Below are positions 24,610 through 39,200 of a DNA stretch of 64,000 nt, one piece after another. Position numbers and translations under genes: made by a program. The stretch covers positions 5,208,001 to 5,272,000 of the forward strand of contig OY804578.1 of NCBI GenBank assembly GCA_963680875.1, written 5' to 3'. This stretch comes from Bathymodiolus brooksi (taxonomy: Eukaryota > Mollusca > Bivalvia > Mytilida > Modiolidae). Each line of letters begins with the position of its first letter. Position 1 is the first letter of the stretch. The notes under the pieces were generated by a model. The model did no database searches. It worked only from the letters and a program-made list of their open reading frames with translations, and was not told where the DNA came from.

Positions 24610-26750
24610 AGCTCACCTGGCCATAGGCCATGTGAGCTTTTGTCATGGGTAAGCGTCCGTCGTCCGTCCGTCCGTCCGTCCGTCCATCTATCCGTCTGTC
24701 CGTCCGTTCGTCCGTTAGCTTTTCACATTTAAATCTTCTTCTCTGAAACCGCTGAACAGAAATCAGCCAAACTTGCCAGAAATGTTCACTGGATGGTCCT
24801 CTACCAGATTTGTGTTTTTGGTGCTGATTTGAAATCCAACATGGCTGCCAGGGTCCATAATGTGTTCTCAATGGCTGAAATTTTAAAAATCTTCTTGTCA
24901 GAAACCACTAAGTCAATTGAATTGTGACTTTGCAGGAATGATCATTGGGTGGTCCTGTACTAAAATTGTGAATAGTTTGCCGATCGGAAATTCAAGATGG
25001 CCGCCATGACTCGACTTAGTTTAACATTGGACCCTATGGGAATATCACATTTTCATCTTTTTTTCTGAAACCACAAAACAGATTTGAACCACACTTGGCA
25101 GTAATGTTCATTGGATGGTCATATACAAGATTTTTGTTTTTGGCACTGATCGGAAATCCAACATGGCTGCCAGGACCCATAATGTGTTCTCATTGGTCGA
25201 AATTTTAAAAATCTTCTTGTTAGAAACCACTAAGCCAATTGAATTGTGACTTTGCAGGAATGATCATTGGGTGGTCCTGTACTAAACTTGTGAATCGTTT
25301 GCCGATCGGAAATTCAAGATGGCCACCATGACTCGACTTAGTTTAACATAGGACCCTATGGGAATTTCACATTTTCATCTTTTTTTCTGAAACCACAAAA
25401 CAGATTTGAATCAAACTTGGCAGAAATGTTCATTGGATGGTCATATACAAGATTTTTGTTTTTGGCGCTGATCGGAAATCCAACATGGCTGCCAGGGCCC
25501 ATAATGTGTTCTGATTGGTTGAAATTTTAAAAATCTTCTTGTTAGAAACCACTAAGCCAATTGAATTGTGACTTTGCAGGAATGATCATTGGGTGGTCCT
25601 GTACTAAACTTGTGAATCGTTTGCCGATCGGAAATTCAAGATGGCCGCCAGGACTCGACTTAGTTTAACATTGGACCCTATGGGAATTTCACATTTTCAT
25701 CTTTTTTTCTGAAACCACAAAACAGATTTGAATCAATCTTGGCAGAAATGTTCATTCGATGGTCATATACACGATTTTTGTTTTTGGCGCTGATCGGAAA
25801 TCCAACATGGCTGCCAGGGCCCATAATGTGTTCTGATTGGTCGAAATTTTAAAAATCTTCTTGTTAGAAACCACTAAGCCAATTGAATTGTGACTTTGCA
25901 GGAATGATCATTGGGTGGTCCTGTACTAATTTTGTGAATCGTTTGCCAATCGGAAATTCAAGATGGCCACCATGACTCGACTTAATTTTAACATAGGACC
26001 CTATGGAAAAAATGTTTAAAAGTCTTCTCCTCTGAAACCAGTAAGTCAGTTTAAAGCAAACATGGGATGAATGGTCCTTAGCAGGTCAACTTTCAAAATT
26101 ATGTCCTGTGACCCCGACCTCCATCCAAGATGGCAACCATCAGCGAACATAGTTTTAACATAGGACCCTATGGGAAATATATTTAAAAATCTTCTTCTCT
26201 GAAACCAGTAAGCCAATTTAAAGCAAACATGGCATGGATGGTCCTTAAGTGGTCAATTTTCAAAATTGTGTCCAGTGACCCTGACCTCCATCCAAGATGG
26301 CCACCTTCAGCAGACATACTGTAGTTTTAACATAGGACCCTCTGAAACTAGTAAGCCAATATAGCAAACATGTCATCGATGGTCCTTAGGTGGTCAACTT
26401 CCAAATTGTGTTCAGTGATCCCGATCTCGGTTCAAAATGGCCGCCGTCAGCAGACATAGTTTTACATAGGACCCTATGGGAAAATTGTTTAAAAGTCTTC
26501 TCTTCTGAAACCAGTCAGCCAATTTAAAGCAAACATGGCATGGATGGTCCTTGGGTAGTATACTTTCAAAATTGTGTCCGGTGACCACGACCTCCATCCA
26601 AGATGGCTGCCATGAGCAGACATAGTTTTAACATAGAACCCTATGGCAGTATGGGATTTGAATAGTAACTTAGATGTATTCAGCATTTAGACATTCTTAA
26701 GAGGACTTATTTATGTCAGGTGAGCGATACAGGCTCACCTGAGCCTCTAG
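24610..26750 (+). mobile_element. Pearl/Helentron-like element nested in the LINE, unit 2
   Basis: This 2141-bp copy occupies the same position in the LINE as the unit 1 element, with the same terminal hairpins and CTAG end (26747-26750). The GTCC microsatellite is shorter than in unit 1 by several repeats. The ~160-bp tandem core has the same number of repeats. Confidence 0.8.
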
Positions 26751-27427
26751 TTTATATTTTTCTGGAATAACACATGAACTAACAATAAAAGTAAAAATAG
26801 GTATAATCAAAGCTTTAATGATTAGTACTTTACCCAATATTGAGAGATTTTGCTTTGACCATGACAAAAATAAGCTATTCATTTTTTCAATTTTTTTCCC
26901 CAATTAAGTTTTTCACATTCTATGTAATCATGACCATAATAAATACCTAATGTCTTTATTGGTTTGTTTGTCCATTTAATATTTTCTTCCTTATCTTTAC
27001 TGTGTTTTAGTTTCCCAATCCACAACCCCTCTGTCTTATTTCTATTTATCATTAAACCTGAAAAATTACTAAAAATTTCAATTTCGTTCATAGCAACAGA
27101 TATATCGTTTTTAGAGTTAAAATATAGTGTTGTGTCATCTGCTAATTGCGAAATTTTTATACTATGTGTTTGTTCATCTATTTTTATCTGAAAACCCTTG
27201 ATATCCTTATTATTTCTTATTCGAAGAGCCATGATTTCAACTGATAAAACAAATAGCAAAGCAGATAAAGGACAACCTTGACGTATTCCGCGCGAGTTTT
27301 TGAAAATCTCTGATATCCAGCCATTGTTCATTACACAAGTTTGAATATTACTATATAAAGTTTTAACCCAAATTATAAACGATTCATTAAACCCAAATGT
27401 TTTAAAGTTGTCAAGATAAATGTCCAT
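26751..27427 (-). pseudogene. LINE reverse transcriptase, palm and thumb fragment, unit 2
   Basis: Motif B reads RGIRQGCPLS, the family-typical form, and the catalytic LADDTTLY is intact. The thumb lies in the second frame (26903 downwards) and is cut after PEKYK by the nested element. Confidence 0.9.
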
Positions 27428-28155
27428 TCAAGTGAGTCAAACGCTTTTTTAAAATCAACAAAGACTATTGCCCCTTCAACATTATAAGATTCAGCAAAAT
27501 CAATAATGTCTTGTATTTGTCTATGATTGAAGCCAATGAACCTGTTTTTAATATATCCAGTTTGGTCATTATTTACAATTGTTTCTAAAACTTTTTTTAA
27601 ACGCTGTGCTAGAACATAAGAAAGAAGTTTTAGATCAACATTTAAACGAGAAATTGGTCTATAAATATCTAGAACTAAGGGATCCCCCTTTTTAAGCAAT
27701 AAAGATAAAACACTAGTCCGCTGAGAAAAACTCAGTAGCTTTTCATCATAGCTTTTATTTAGAACATCAATTAAAAAATGTTTGACTTTTCCCCAAAATT
27801 CTCTATAAAATTCTACTGTTAGTCCATCCAAACCTGGGGCTTTATTTGATTTCATATTATTTATTGCATTAGAACACTCTTCTTCAGTTACCTTTCCATC
27901 ACAAATTGATTGATCCTGATCCTGAAGCCTGTTTTCTAATTTTGTATCAAAAATATAATTACTGGTTAGATTTTCATCAGGATATTTTGTAGTGTACAAT
28001 TTTTCATAATATGATTTAATAGTACTAAGAATGTGCATCTGGTCAGTTATTATTTCATTGTTTTCATCTATTAATTTGTTTATTGACTTTTTAATTTGCC
28101 TCTGTTTTTCCAGCCCTAGAAAATATGAGTTATTTTTTCCCCATATTCCACCCAT
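27373..28155 (-). pseudogene. LINE reverse transcriptase, N-terminal fragment, unit 2
   Basis: This 260-codon fragment has the same translation as unit 1, including RPISRLN (Arg170) and KVKHFLID. Motif A FVDFKKAFDSLEW is intact. It ends at the same frameshift. Confidence 0.9.
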
Positions 28156-29270
28156 TTCTCACGACATCTAATTTGTGCCCCTTTAGCTTTTTGGTCATAT
28201 ATTTTTACAAGTTCTATTTCAATATTATGAATAACTTTATTTAAATTATCGTTTTCCTCGCTTTGATTATCCCTTACCATAATTTTTTTTTCTAATTCAC
28301 TTTCTAATTTATGTCTAAGTTCTCTAGTTAATTTTGATTTGTTTTTACAATACATAGTGGCTACTTCTCGAATTTCAACTTTCATTGCGTCCCATAATAA
28401 TCTTATGTCGATCTTATTATTATGATACTGTATTAAATATTTATCAATTACTTTATTTATTAACTGTTTATAATCATATTCCTGTATTACAGAATTATTA
28501 ATTTTCCAATTCCCTCTTCCCTTTTCAGACACCCCCGACCGAAAGGTTAAAACCACACTTTGATGATCAGTATACTGTATGATCGCAGGTTTAATTTTAC
28601 AGCCTTGAACAAGCGATAAAAAATCTTTTCCTAAAAGAATCATATCAATCCGACTAGCTTGTGTTTTGTCTTTCCTACGCCATGTAAACTGTTGTCTGTT
28701 TTCATTATATATCCTCCAGACATCAATTAACTTATTAGTTTTTATAAAGGACTTTAAACTATTTACTGATTGCTTGCAAACATTACCTGTACGTAAACTT
28801 CTACGATCTATGTCTTGCATTATCTCGTTAAAATCTTCCCCGACCACAAGAATACCCGTCCCATGTTCTTTACAGAAATTACTTACCTTTTTAAAAAACA
28901 TGTTTCTTAAAGTTTTGCTATTTGGTGCATAAATGCATATTAACGAAAAAACTGCATCATCTATCTGTACATTTAATAAAACAATTCTGCCATTTTCATC
29001 AGTAACCTTGTCAATTACCTTATAATTGACTGCTTTATTAATAAATATTGCTACCCCCCTACTAGCAGATGTTCCTATACTACCATAAACGTTAAAATCT
29101 GTATTGAAATTTATTTCGTTTTCAATATTCTGATCGAAATGTGTTTCTTGAAAATAAGCTATATCACATTTCATTGACTTGACCCATTCTATAGCTCGAC
29201 CTCTTTGCTCTCTGTTTTGCAAACCGTTTACATTTAAGCTACATAAATTTATCATATTTTTGACAGACAT
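28116..29270 (-). pseudogene. LINE endonuclease ORF, unit 2
   Basis: This 384-codon frame has the same translation as unit 1, including the non-canonical GEDFN (Glu145). All other catalytic motifs (SLNVNG, QETH, SRID, TDH) are present. It ends at the same frameshift before the RT. Confidence 0.9.
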
Positions 29271-29699
29271 TTTTTATGAGATAAGATTTGTATTTGATAT
29301 GTAACAATTCTATTTTTTTTAACCACAAAAGAGTCATTAATATCCCATATTTACACACTATCATAATTTTTTTTTTATATACATTTATAGCAATTCTAAT
29401 TTTGTCAAATAGAAAAAAAAACATAATTAATCTACAATATCCACACAATATTACAAATATACATCATTTAATATCATTTTTACATATTTCTATACCCGTA
29501 AATAGCATGCGAACTTTTCGTGTATGTATCCTAATATATTTTTAACATATCATGTACTGGCCTCGACCTATATTTAATACAGACTATCCGACCTTTAAAA
29601 GTACATTTTTGCGACTCAATACAGACAGGATTATATTTAGCATGTGGATAATATTCTTTCCATAAACTTGGTTCATAGTGTAACATTAGTACAAACATT
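29271..29699. other. Unique region between LINE and exon A, unit 2
   Basis: It is homologous to 12615-13043, with the same TATA-like word and the same in-frame TAG before the exon A ATG. It differs by a few substitutions (for example ATATTTAGCATG where unit 1 has ATATTTAACATG). No further gene is seen. Confidence 0.5.
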
Positions 29700-29784
29700 A
29701 TGAAGATTGAAAATATTTTAAATGCAGTGATCGTGAAAACAAATAATTCACTTAAAGGAAGTATCTGTGATGTTTTACCCACTG
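29700..29784 (+). pseudogene. Exon A, unit 2, donor lost (GT to AT)
   Basis: The coding bases are identical to exon A at 13044, but the donor reads ACTG then ATAAGT at 29785, so the invariant G of the GT is changed to A. The rest of the donor is unchanged. It does not match the U12-type ATATCC donor, so it should not be an AT-AC intron. The nearest GT, four bases on (GTATTT), is weak and would shift the frame. I therefore call this copy splice-dead. Confidence 0.45.
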
Positions 29785-29809
29785 ATAAGTATTTTTTTCT
29801 ATATATTTT

Positions 29810-32800
29810 GTAAACATGACACCAAGCTGAAATATTTGGCACAATCTCTGTATACATGACACCAAGCTATAATATATGACACAATCTCTGTTAACATGAC
29901 ATGAAACAATCTCTGTAAACATGACACCAAACTATAATATTTGAAACGATCTCTGTAAACATGACACCAAGCTATAATATTTGATACAATCTCTGTAAAC
30001 ATGACACCAAGCTATAATATTTGATACAATCTCTGTAAACATGACACCAAGCTATAATATTTGGCACAATCTCTGTATACATGACACCAAGCTATAATAT
30101 ATGACACAATCTCTGTAAACATGACATCAAACTAAATATTTGAAACAATCTTTGTAAACATGACACCAAGCTATAAATATTTGACACAATCTTTGCATGC
30201 ATGACACCAAGCTGTAATATTTGATATAATCTATGTAAACATGACACCAAGCTATAATATTTTACACAATCTCTGTATACATGACACCAAGCTATAATAT
30301 ATGACACAATCTCTGTAAGCATGATACCAAGCTATAATATTTGACACAATCTCTAAACATGACACCAAGCTATAAAATTTGACACAGTCTGTAAACATGA
30401 TACCAAGCTATGATATTTTATACAATCTCTGTAAACATGACACCAAGCTATAATATTTGACACAATCTCTGTATACATGACACCAAGCTATAATATTTGA
30501 CACAATCTCTGTAAACATGACACCAAGCTATGATATTTGATACAATCTCTGTAAACATGACACCAAGCTATAATATTTGACACAATCTCTGTATACATGA
30601 CACCAAGCTATAATATTTGACACGATCTCTGTAAACATGATACCAAGCTGAAATATTTGGCACAATCTCTGTATACATGACACCAAGCTATAATATATGA
30701 CACAATCTCTGTAAACATGACATGAAACAATCTCTGTAAACATGACACCAAACTATAATATTTGAAACGATCTCTGTAAACATGACACCAAGCTGAAATA
30801 TTTGGCACAATCTCAGTATACATGACACCAAGCTATAATATATGACACAATCTCTGTAAACATGACATCAAGCTAAATATTTGAAACAATCTCTGTAAAC
30901 ATGACACCAAGCTATAAATATTTGACACAATCTTTGCATTCATGACACCAAGCTGTAATATTTGACACAATCTATGTAAGCATGACACCAAGCTATAATA
31001 TTTGACACAATCTCTGTATACATGACACCAAGCTATAATATTTGACACAATCTCTGTAAGCATGACACCAAGCTATAATATTTGACACAATCTCTAAGCA
31101 TGACACCAAGCTATAATATTTGAAACAATCTCTGTAAACATGACACCAAGCTATAATATTTGACACAATCTCTGTCAACATGACACCAAGCTATAATATT
31201 TGACACAATCTCTGTATACATGACACCAAGCTATAATATTTGACACAATCTCTGTAAACATGACACCAAGCTATAATATTTGATACAATCTCTGTAAACA
31301 TGACACCAAGCTATAATATTTGGCACAATCTCTGTATACATGACACCAAGCTATAATATATGACACAATCTCTGTAAACATGACATCAAACTAAATATTT
31401 GAAACAATCTTTGTAAACATGACACCAAGCTATAAATATTTGACACAATCTTTGCATGCATGACACCAAGCTGTAATATTTGATATAATCTATGTAAACA
31501 TGACACCAAGCTATAATATATGACACAATCTCTGTATACATGACACCAAGCTATAATATATGACACAATCTCTGTAAGCATGATACCAAGCTATAATATT
31601 TGACACAATCTCTAAACATGACACCAAGCTATAATATTTGACACAGTATGTAAACATGATACCAAGCTATGATATTTGATACAATCTCTGTAAACATGAC
31701 ACCAAGCTATAATATTTGACACAATCTCTGTATACATGACACCAAGCTATAATATTTGACACAATCTCTGTAAACATGACACCAAGCTATGATATTTGAT
31801 ACAATCTCTGTAAACATGACACCAAGCTATAATATTTGACACAATCTCTGTATACATGACACCAAGCTATAATATTTGACACGATCTCTGTAAACATGAT
31901 ACCAAGCTGAAATATTTGGCACAATCTCTGTATACATGACACCAAGCTATAATATATGACACAATCTCTGTAAACATGACATGAAACAATCTCTGTAAAC
32001 ATGACACCAAACTATAATATTTGAAACGATCTCTGTAAACATGACACCAAGCTGAAATATTTGGCACAATCTCAGTATACATGACACCAAGCTATAATAT
32101 ATGACACAATCTCTGTAAACATGACATCAAGCTAAATATTTGAAACAATCTCTGTAAACATGACACCAAGCTATAAATATTTGACACAATCTCTGTAAGC
32201 ATGACACCAAGCTATAATATTTGACACAATCTCTAAGCATGACACCAAGCTATAATATTTGAAACAATCTCTGTAAACATGACACCAAGCTATAATATTT
32301 GACACAATCTCTGTCAACATGACACCAAGCTATAATATTTGACACAATCTCTGTATACATGACACCAAGCTATAATATTTGACACAATCTCTGTAAACAT
32401 GACACCAAGCTATAATATTTGATACAATCTCTGTAAACATGACACCAAGCTATAATATTTGGCACAATCTCTGTATACATGACACCAAGCTATAATATAT
32501 GACACAATCTCTGTAAACATGACATCAAACTAAATATTTGAAACAATCTTTGTAAACATGACACCAAGCTATAAATATTTGACACAATCTTTGCATGCAT
32601 GACACCAAGCTGTAATATTTGATATAATCTATGTAAACATGACACCAAGCTATAATATATGACACAATCTCTGTATACATGACACCAAGCTATAATATAT
32701 GACACAATCTCTGTAAGCATGATACCAAGCTATAATATTTGACACAATCTCTAAACATGACACCAAGCTATAATATTTGACACAGTATGTAAACATGATA

Positions 32801-35800
32801 CCAAGCTATGATATTTGATACAATCTCTGTAAACATGACACCAAGCTATAATATTTGACACAATCTCTGTATACATGACACCAAGCTATAATATTTGACA
32901 CAATCTCTGTAAACATGACACCAAGCTATGATATTTGATACAATCTCTGTAAACATGACACCAAGCTATAATATTTGACACAATCTCTGTATGCATGACA
33001 CCAAGCTATAATATTTGACACGATCTCTGTAAACATGATACCAAGCTGAAATATTTGGCACAATCTCTGTATACATGACACCAAGCTATAATATATGACA
33101 CAATCTCTGTAAACATGACATGAAACAATCTCTGTAAACATGACACCAAACTATAATATTTGAAACGATCTCTGTAAACATGACACCAAGCTGAAATATT
33201 TGGCACAATCTCTGTATACATGACACCAAGCTATAATATATGACACAATCTCTGTAAACATGACATCAAGCTAAATATTTGAAACAATCTCTGTAAACAT
33301 GACACCAAGCTATAAATATTTGACACAATCTTTGCATTCATGACACCAAGCTGTAATATTTGACACAATCTATGTAAGCATGACACCAAGCTATAATATT
33401 TGACACAATCTCTGTATACATGACACCAAGCTATAATATTTGACACAATCTCTGTAAGCATGACACCAAGCTATAATATTTGACACAATCTCTAAGCATG
33501 ACACCAAGCTATAATATTTGAAACAATCTCTGTAAACATGACACCAAGCTATAATATTTGACACAATCTCTGTCAACATGACACCAAGCTATAATATTTG
33601 ATACAATCTCTGTATACATGACACCAAGCTATAATATTTGACACAATCTCTGTAAACATGACACCAAGTTATGATATTTGATACAATCTCTGTAAACATG
33701 ACACCAAGCTATAATATTTGACACAATCTCTGTATACATGACACCAAGCTATAATATTTGATACAATCTCTGTAAACATGACACCAAGCTATAATATTTG
33801 ATACAATCTCTGTAAACATGACACCAAGCTATAATATTTGGCACAATCTCTGTATACATGACACCAAGCTATAATATATGACACAATCTCTGTAAACATG
33901 ACATCAAACTAAATATTTGAAACAATCTTTGTAAACATGACACCAAGCTATAAATATTTGACACAATCTTTGCATGCATGACACCAAGCTGTAATATTTG
34001 ATATAATCTATGTAAACATGACACCAAGCTATAATATTTGACACAATCTCTGTATACATGACACCAAGCTATAATATATGACACAATCTCTGTAAGCATG
34101 ATACCAAGCTATAATATTTGACACAATCTCTAAACATGACACCAAGCTATAATATTTGACACAGTATGTAAACATGATACCAAGCTATGATATTTGATAC
34201 AATCTCTGTAAACATGACACCAAGCTATAATATTTGACACAATCTCTGTATACATGACACCAAGCTATAATATTTGACACAATCTCTGTAAACATGACAC
34301 CAAGCTATGATATTTGATACAATCTCTGTAAACATGACACCAAGCTATAATATTTGACACAATCTCTGTATACATGACACCAAGCTATAATATTTGACAC
34401 GATCTCTGTAAACATGATACCAAGCTGAAATATTTGGCACAATCTCTGTATACATGACACCAAGCTATAATATATGACACAATCTCTGTAAACATGACAT
34501 GAAACAATCTCTGTAAACATGACACCAAACTATAATATTTGAAACGATCTCTGTAAACATGACACCAAGCTGAAATATTTGGCACAATCTCTGTATACAT
34601 GACACCAAGCTATAATATATGACACAATCTCTGTAAACATGACATCAAGCTAAATATTTGAAACAATCTCTGTAAACATGACACCAAGCTATAAATATTT
34701 GACACAATCTTTGCATTCATGACACCAAGCTGTAATATTTGACACAATCTATGTAAGCATGACACCAAGCTATAATATTTGACACAATCTCTGTATACAT
34801 GACACCAAGCTATAATATTTTGACACAATCTCTGTAAGCATGACACCAAGCTATAATATTTGACACAATCTCTGTAAACATGACACCAAGCTATAATATT
34901 TGACACAATCTCTGTCAACATGACACCAAGCTATAATATTTGACACAATCTCTGTATACATGACACCAAGCTATAATATTTGACACAATCTCTGTAAACA
35001 TGACACCAAGTTATGATATTTGATACAATCTCTGTAAACATGACACCAAGCTATAATATTTGACACAATCTCTGTATACATGACACCAAGCTATAATATT
35101 TGACACAATCTCTGTAAACATGACACCAAGCTATAATATTTGATACAATCTCTGTAAACATGACACCAAGCTGAAATATTTGGCACAATTTCTGTATACA
35201 TGACACCAAGCTATAATATATGACACATTCTCTGTAAACATGACATCAAACTAAATATTTGAAACAATCTCTGTAAACATGACACCAAGCTATAAATATT
35301 TGACACAATCTTTGCATGCATGACACCAAGCTGTAATATTTGACATAATCTATGTAAACATGACACCAAGCTATAATATTTGACACAATCTTTGTACACA
35401 TGACACCAAGCTATAATATATGACACAATCTCTGTAAGCATGATACCAAGCTATAATATTTGACACAATCTCTAAACATGACACCAAGCTATAATATTTG
35501 ACACAGTCTGTAAACATGATACCAAGCTATGATATTTGATACAATCTCTGTAATCATGACACCAAGCTATAATATTTGACACAATCTCTGTAAACATGAC
35601 ACCAAGCTATGATATTTGATACAATCTCTGTAAACATGACACCAAGCTATCATATTTGACACAATCTCTGTATACATGACACCAAGCTATAATATTTGAC
35701 ACGATCTCTGTAAACATGATACCAAGCTGAAATATTTGGCACAATCTCTGAATACATGACACCACGCTATAATATTTGACACAACTCTGTAAACATGACA

Positions 35801-35957
35801 CCAAGCTATAATATATGACACAATCTCTGTAAACATGACACCAAGCCATAATATGTGATACAATCTCTATAAACATGACACCCATCTATATTATTTGACA
35901 CAATCTCTGTAAACATGACACCAAGCTATAATATTTGACACAATCTCTGTAAACATG
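29810..35957. repeat. 40-bp minisatellite array, unit 2 to unit 3 (6.1 kb)
   Basis: It uses the same monomer family as the other arrays. Higher-order blocks start at 30092, 31351, 32490 and 33869, with spacings of 1259, 1139 and 1379 bp, so two blocks have lost 3 and 6 monomers compared with the 1379-bp form. The changes are multiples of 40 bp, as expected from unequal exchange in register. The left edge (29810) follows the disabled exon A donor by 25 bp. No gene is seen in it. Confidence 0.97.
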
Positions 35958-36125
35958 AAAATAGTAAACAATCTTTTATAGCTTGAATTATAATATATAT
36001 CAAGCTGCCATATACATTTTTGTAAGAAGGAGACACACAGAAAGTACAGAGTAAGTAAACATACGTTATATGTAATAAACTAATTTTTATTACATTTGAA
36101 AATTATTTAATATTTTCTTTCACAG
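35958..36125 (+). promoter_or_regulatory. Unique linker with splice acceptor for exon B, unit 3
   Basis: Same linker as at 3621, with the acceptor TTTCTTTCACAG ending at 36125. Confidence 0.6.
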
Positions 36126-36209
36126 AAACTATGGAATGTCAAGGTGAGAACTGTCCATCAACTTCCGTTTCCGAGAATGGATCAACTGTTAAGATGTTAA
36201 CTACAGTAG
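36126..36209 (+). CDS. Candidate exon B, unit 3
   Basis: It differs from the other three copies by a single base, GTC to GTT in a valine codon, so the peptide is unchanged. Acceptor and GTAAGA donor are intact. Its upstream partner, exon A at 29700, has lost its donor, and exon C at 39936 is frameshifted, so this copy sits in the most damaged of the three sets. Confidence 0.45.
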
Positions 36210-39200
36210 GTAAGACTGATCTATTGTTTTATGGACATTAGTTGTCAAGATGTAAGTTAACTATAGTAGGTAACACTGATCTAATGTTTTATAGACATTA
36301 GTTGTCAAAATGTAAGTTAACTACAGTAGGCAACACTGATCTAATGTTTTATAGACATTAGTTGTCAAGATGTACGTTAACTATAGAAGGTAACACTGAT
36401 CTAATGTTTTATAGACATTGGTTGTCAAGATGTAAGTTAACTACAGTAGTTAACACTGATCTAATGTTTTATAGATATTATTTGTCAAGATGTAAGTTAA
36501 CTATAGTAGGTAACACTGATCTAATGTTTTATAGACATTAGTTGTCAAGATGTAAGTTAACTACAGAAGGTAACACTGATCTAATGTTTTATAGACATTA
36601 GTTGTCAAGATGTAAGTTAACTACAGTAGTTAACACTGATCTAATGTTTTATAGACATTAGTTGTCAAGATGTAACTTAACTACATTAGGTAACACTGAT
36701 CTAATGTTTTATAGACATTAGTTGTCAAGATGTAAGTTAACTACAGAAGGTAACACCGATCTAATGTTTTATAGACATTAGTTGTCAAGATGTAAGTTAA
36801 CTACAGTAGTTAACACTGATCTAATGTTTTATAGACATTAGTTGTCAAGCTGTAACTTAACTACATTAGGTAACACTGATCTAATGTTTTATAGACATTA
36901 GTTGTCAAGATGTAAGTTAACTATAATAGGTAACACCGATCTAATGTTTTATAGACATTAGTTGTCAAGATGTACGTTAACTATAGAAGGTAACACTGAT
37001 CTAATGTTTTATAGACATTAGTTGTCAAGATGTAAGTTAACTACAGTAGTTAACACTGATCTAATGTTTTATAGATATTATTTGTCAAGATGTAAGTTAA
37101 CTATAGTAGGTAACACTGATCTAATGTTTTATAGACATTAGTTGTCAAGATGTAAGTTAACTACATTAGGTAACACTGATCTAATGTTTTATAGACATTA
37201 GTTGTCAAGATGTAAGTTAACTATGGTAGGAAACACTGATCTAATGTTTTATAGATATTATTTGTCAAGATGTAAGTTAACTATAGTAGGTAACACTGAT
37301 CTAATGTTTTATAGACATTAGTTGTCAAGATGTACGTTAACTATAGAAGGTAACACTGATCTAATGTTTTATAGACATTAGTTGTCAAGATGTAAGTTAA
37401 CTACATTAGGTAACACTGATCTAATGTTTTATAGACATTAGTTGTCAAGATGTAAGTTAACTATAGTAGGTAACACCGATCTAATGTTTTATAGACATTA
37501 GTTGTCAAGATGTAAGTTAACTACATTAGGTAACACTGATCTAATGTTTTATAGACATTGGTTGTCAAGATGTAAGTTAACTATAGTAGGTAACACCGAT
37601 CTAATGTTTTATAGACATTAGTTGTCAAGATGTAAGTTAACTACATTAGGTAACACTGATCTAATGTTTTATAGACATTGGTTGTCAAGATGCAAGTTAA
37701 CTATAGTAGGTAACACTGATCTAATGTTTTATAGACATTAGTTGTCAAGATGTAAGTTAACTACATTAGGTAAGACTGATCTAATGTTTTATAGACATTG
37801 GTTGTCAAGATGTAAGTTAACTATAGTAGGTAACACCGATCTAATGTTTTATAGACATTAGTTGTCAAGATGTAAGTTAACTATAGTAGGTAACACTGAT
37901 CTAATGTTTTATAGACATTAGTTGTCAACATGTAAGTTAACTATAGTAGGTAACACCGATCTAATGTTTTATAGACATTAGTTGTCAAGATGTACGTTAA
38001 CTATATAAGGTAACACTGATCTAATGTTTTATAGACATTAGTTGTCAAGATGTAAGTTAACTACAGTAGTTAACACTGATCTAATGTTTTATAGATATTA
38101 TTTGTCAAGATGTAAGTTAACTATAATAGGTAACACCGATCTAATGTTTTATAGACATTAGTTGTCAAGATGTACGTTAACTATAGAAGGTAACACTGAT
38201 CTAATGTTTTATAGACATTAGTTGTCAAGATGTAAGTTAACTACAGTAGTTAACACTGATCTAATGTTTTATAGATATTATTTGTCAAGATGTAAGTTAA
38301 CTATAGTAGGTAACACTGATCTAATGTTTTATAGACATTAGTTGTCAAGATGTAAGTTAACTACATTAGGTAACACTGATCTAATGTTTTATAGACATTA
38401 GTTGTCAAGATGTAAGTTAACTATGGTAGGAAACACTGATCTAATGTTTTATAGATATTATTTGTCAAGATGTAAGTTAACTATAGTAGGTAACACTGAT
38501 CTAATGTTTTATAGACATTAGTTGTCAAGATGTACGTTAACTATAGAAGGTAACACTGATCTAATGTTTTATAGACATTAGTTGTCAAGATGTAAGTTAA
38601 CTACATTAGGTAACACTGATCTAATGTTTTATAGACATTAGTTGTCAAGATGTAAGTTAACTATAGTAGGTAACACCGATCTAATGTTTTATAGACATTA
38701 GTTGTCAAGATGTAAGTTAACTACATTAGGTAACACTGATCTAATGTTTTATAGACATTGGTTGTCAAGATGTAAGTTAACTATAGTAGGTAACACCGAT
38801 CTAATGTTTTATAGACATTAGTTGTCAAGATGTAAGTTAACTACATTAGGTAACACTGATCTAATGTTTTATAGACATTGGTTGTCAAGATGCAAGTTAA
38901 CTATAGTAGGTAACACTGATCTAATGTTTTATAGACATTAGTTGTCAAGATGTAAGTTAACTACATTAGGTAACACTGATCTAATGTTTTATAGACATTG
39001 GTTGTCAAGATGTAAGTTAACTATAGTAGGTAACACCGATCTAATGTTTTATAGACATTAGTTGTCAAGATGTAAGTTAACTATAGTAGGTAACACTGAT
39101 ATAATGTTTTATAGACATTAGTTGTCAACATGTAAGTTAACTATAGTAGGTAACACGGATCTAATGTTTTATATACATTAGTTGTCAAGATGTACGTTAA

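Larger units (their letters stand above)
23344..29270 (-). mobile_element. Dead LINE with nested element, unit 2
   Basis: It has the same order and the same frameshifts as the unit 1 LINE: endonuclease 29270-28116, RT 28155-26751, nested element 26750-24610, C-terminal part 24609-23437. The sequence is extremely close to unit 1 and closer to it than to unit 4, as judged by shared residues. Confidence 0.92.

Noticed and set aside
29785..29790. AT-AC (U12-type) intron at the altered exon A donor
   Set aside because: The sequence ATAAGT does not match the U12 donor ATATCC, and the acceptor ends in CAG, so simple loss of a GT donor is more likely.
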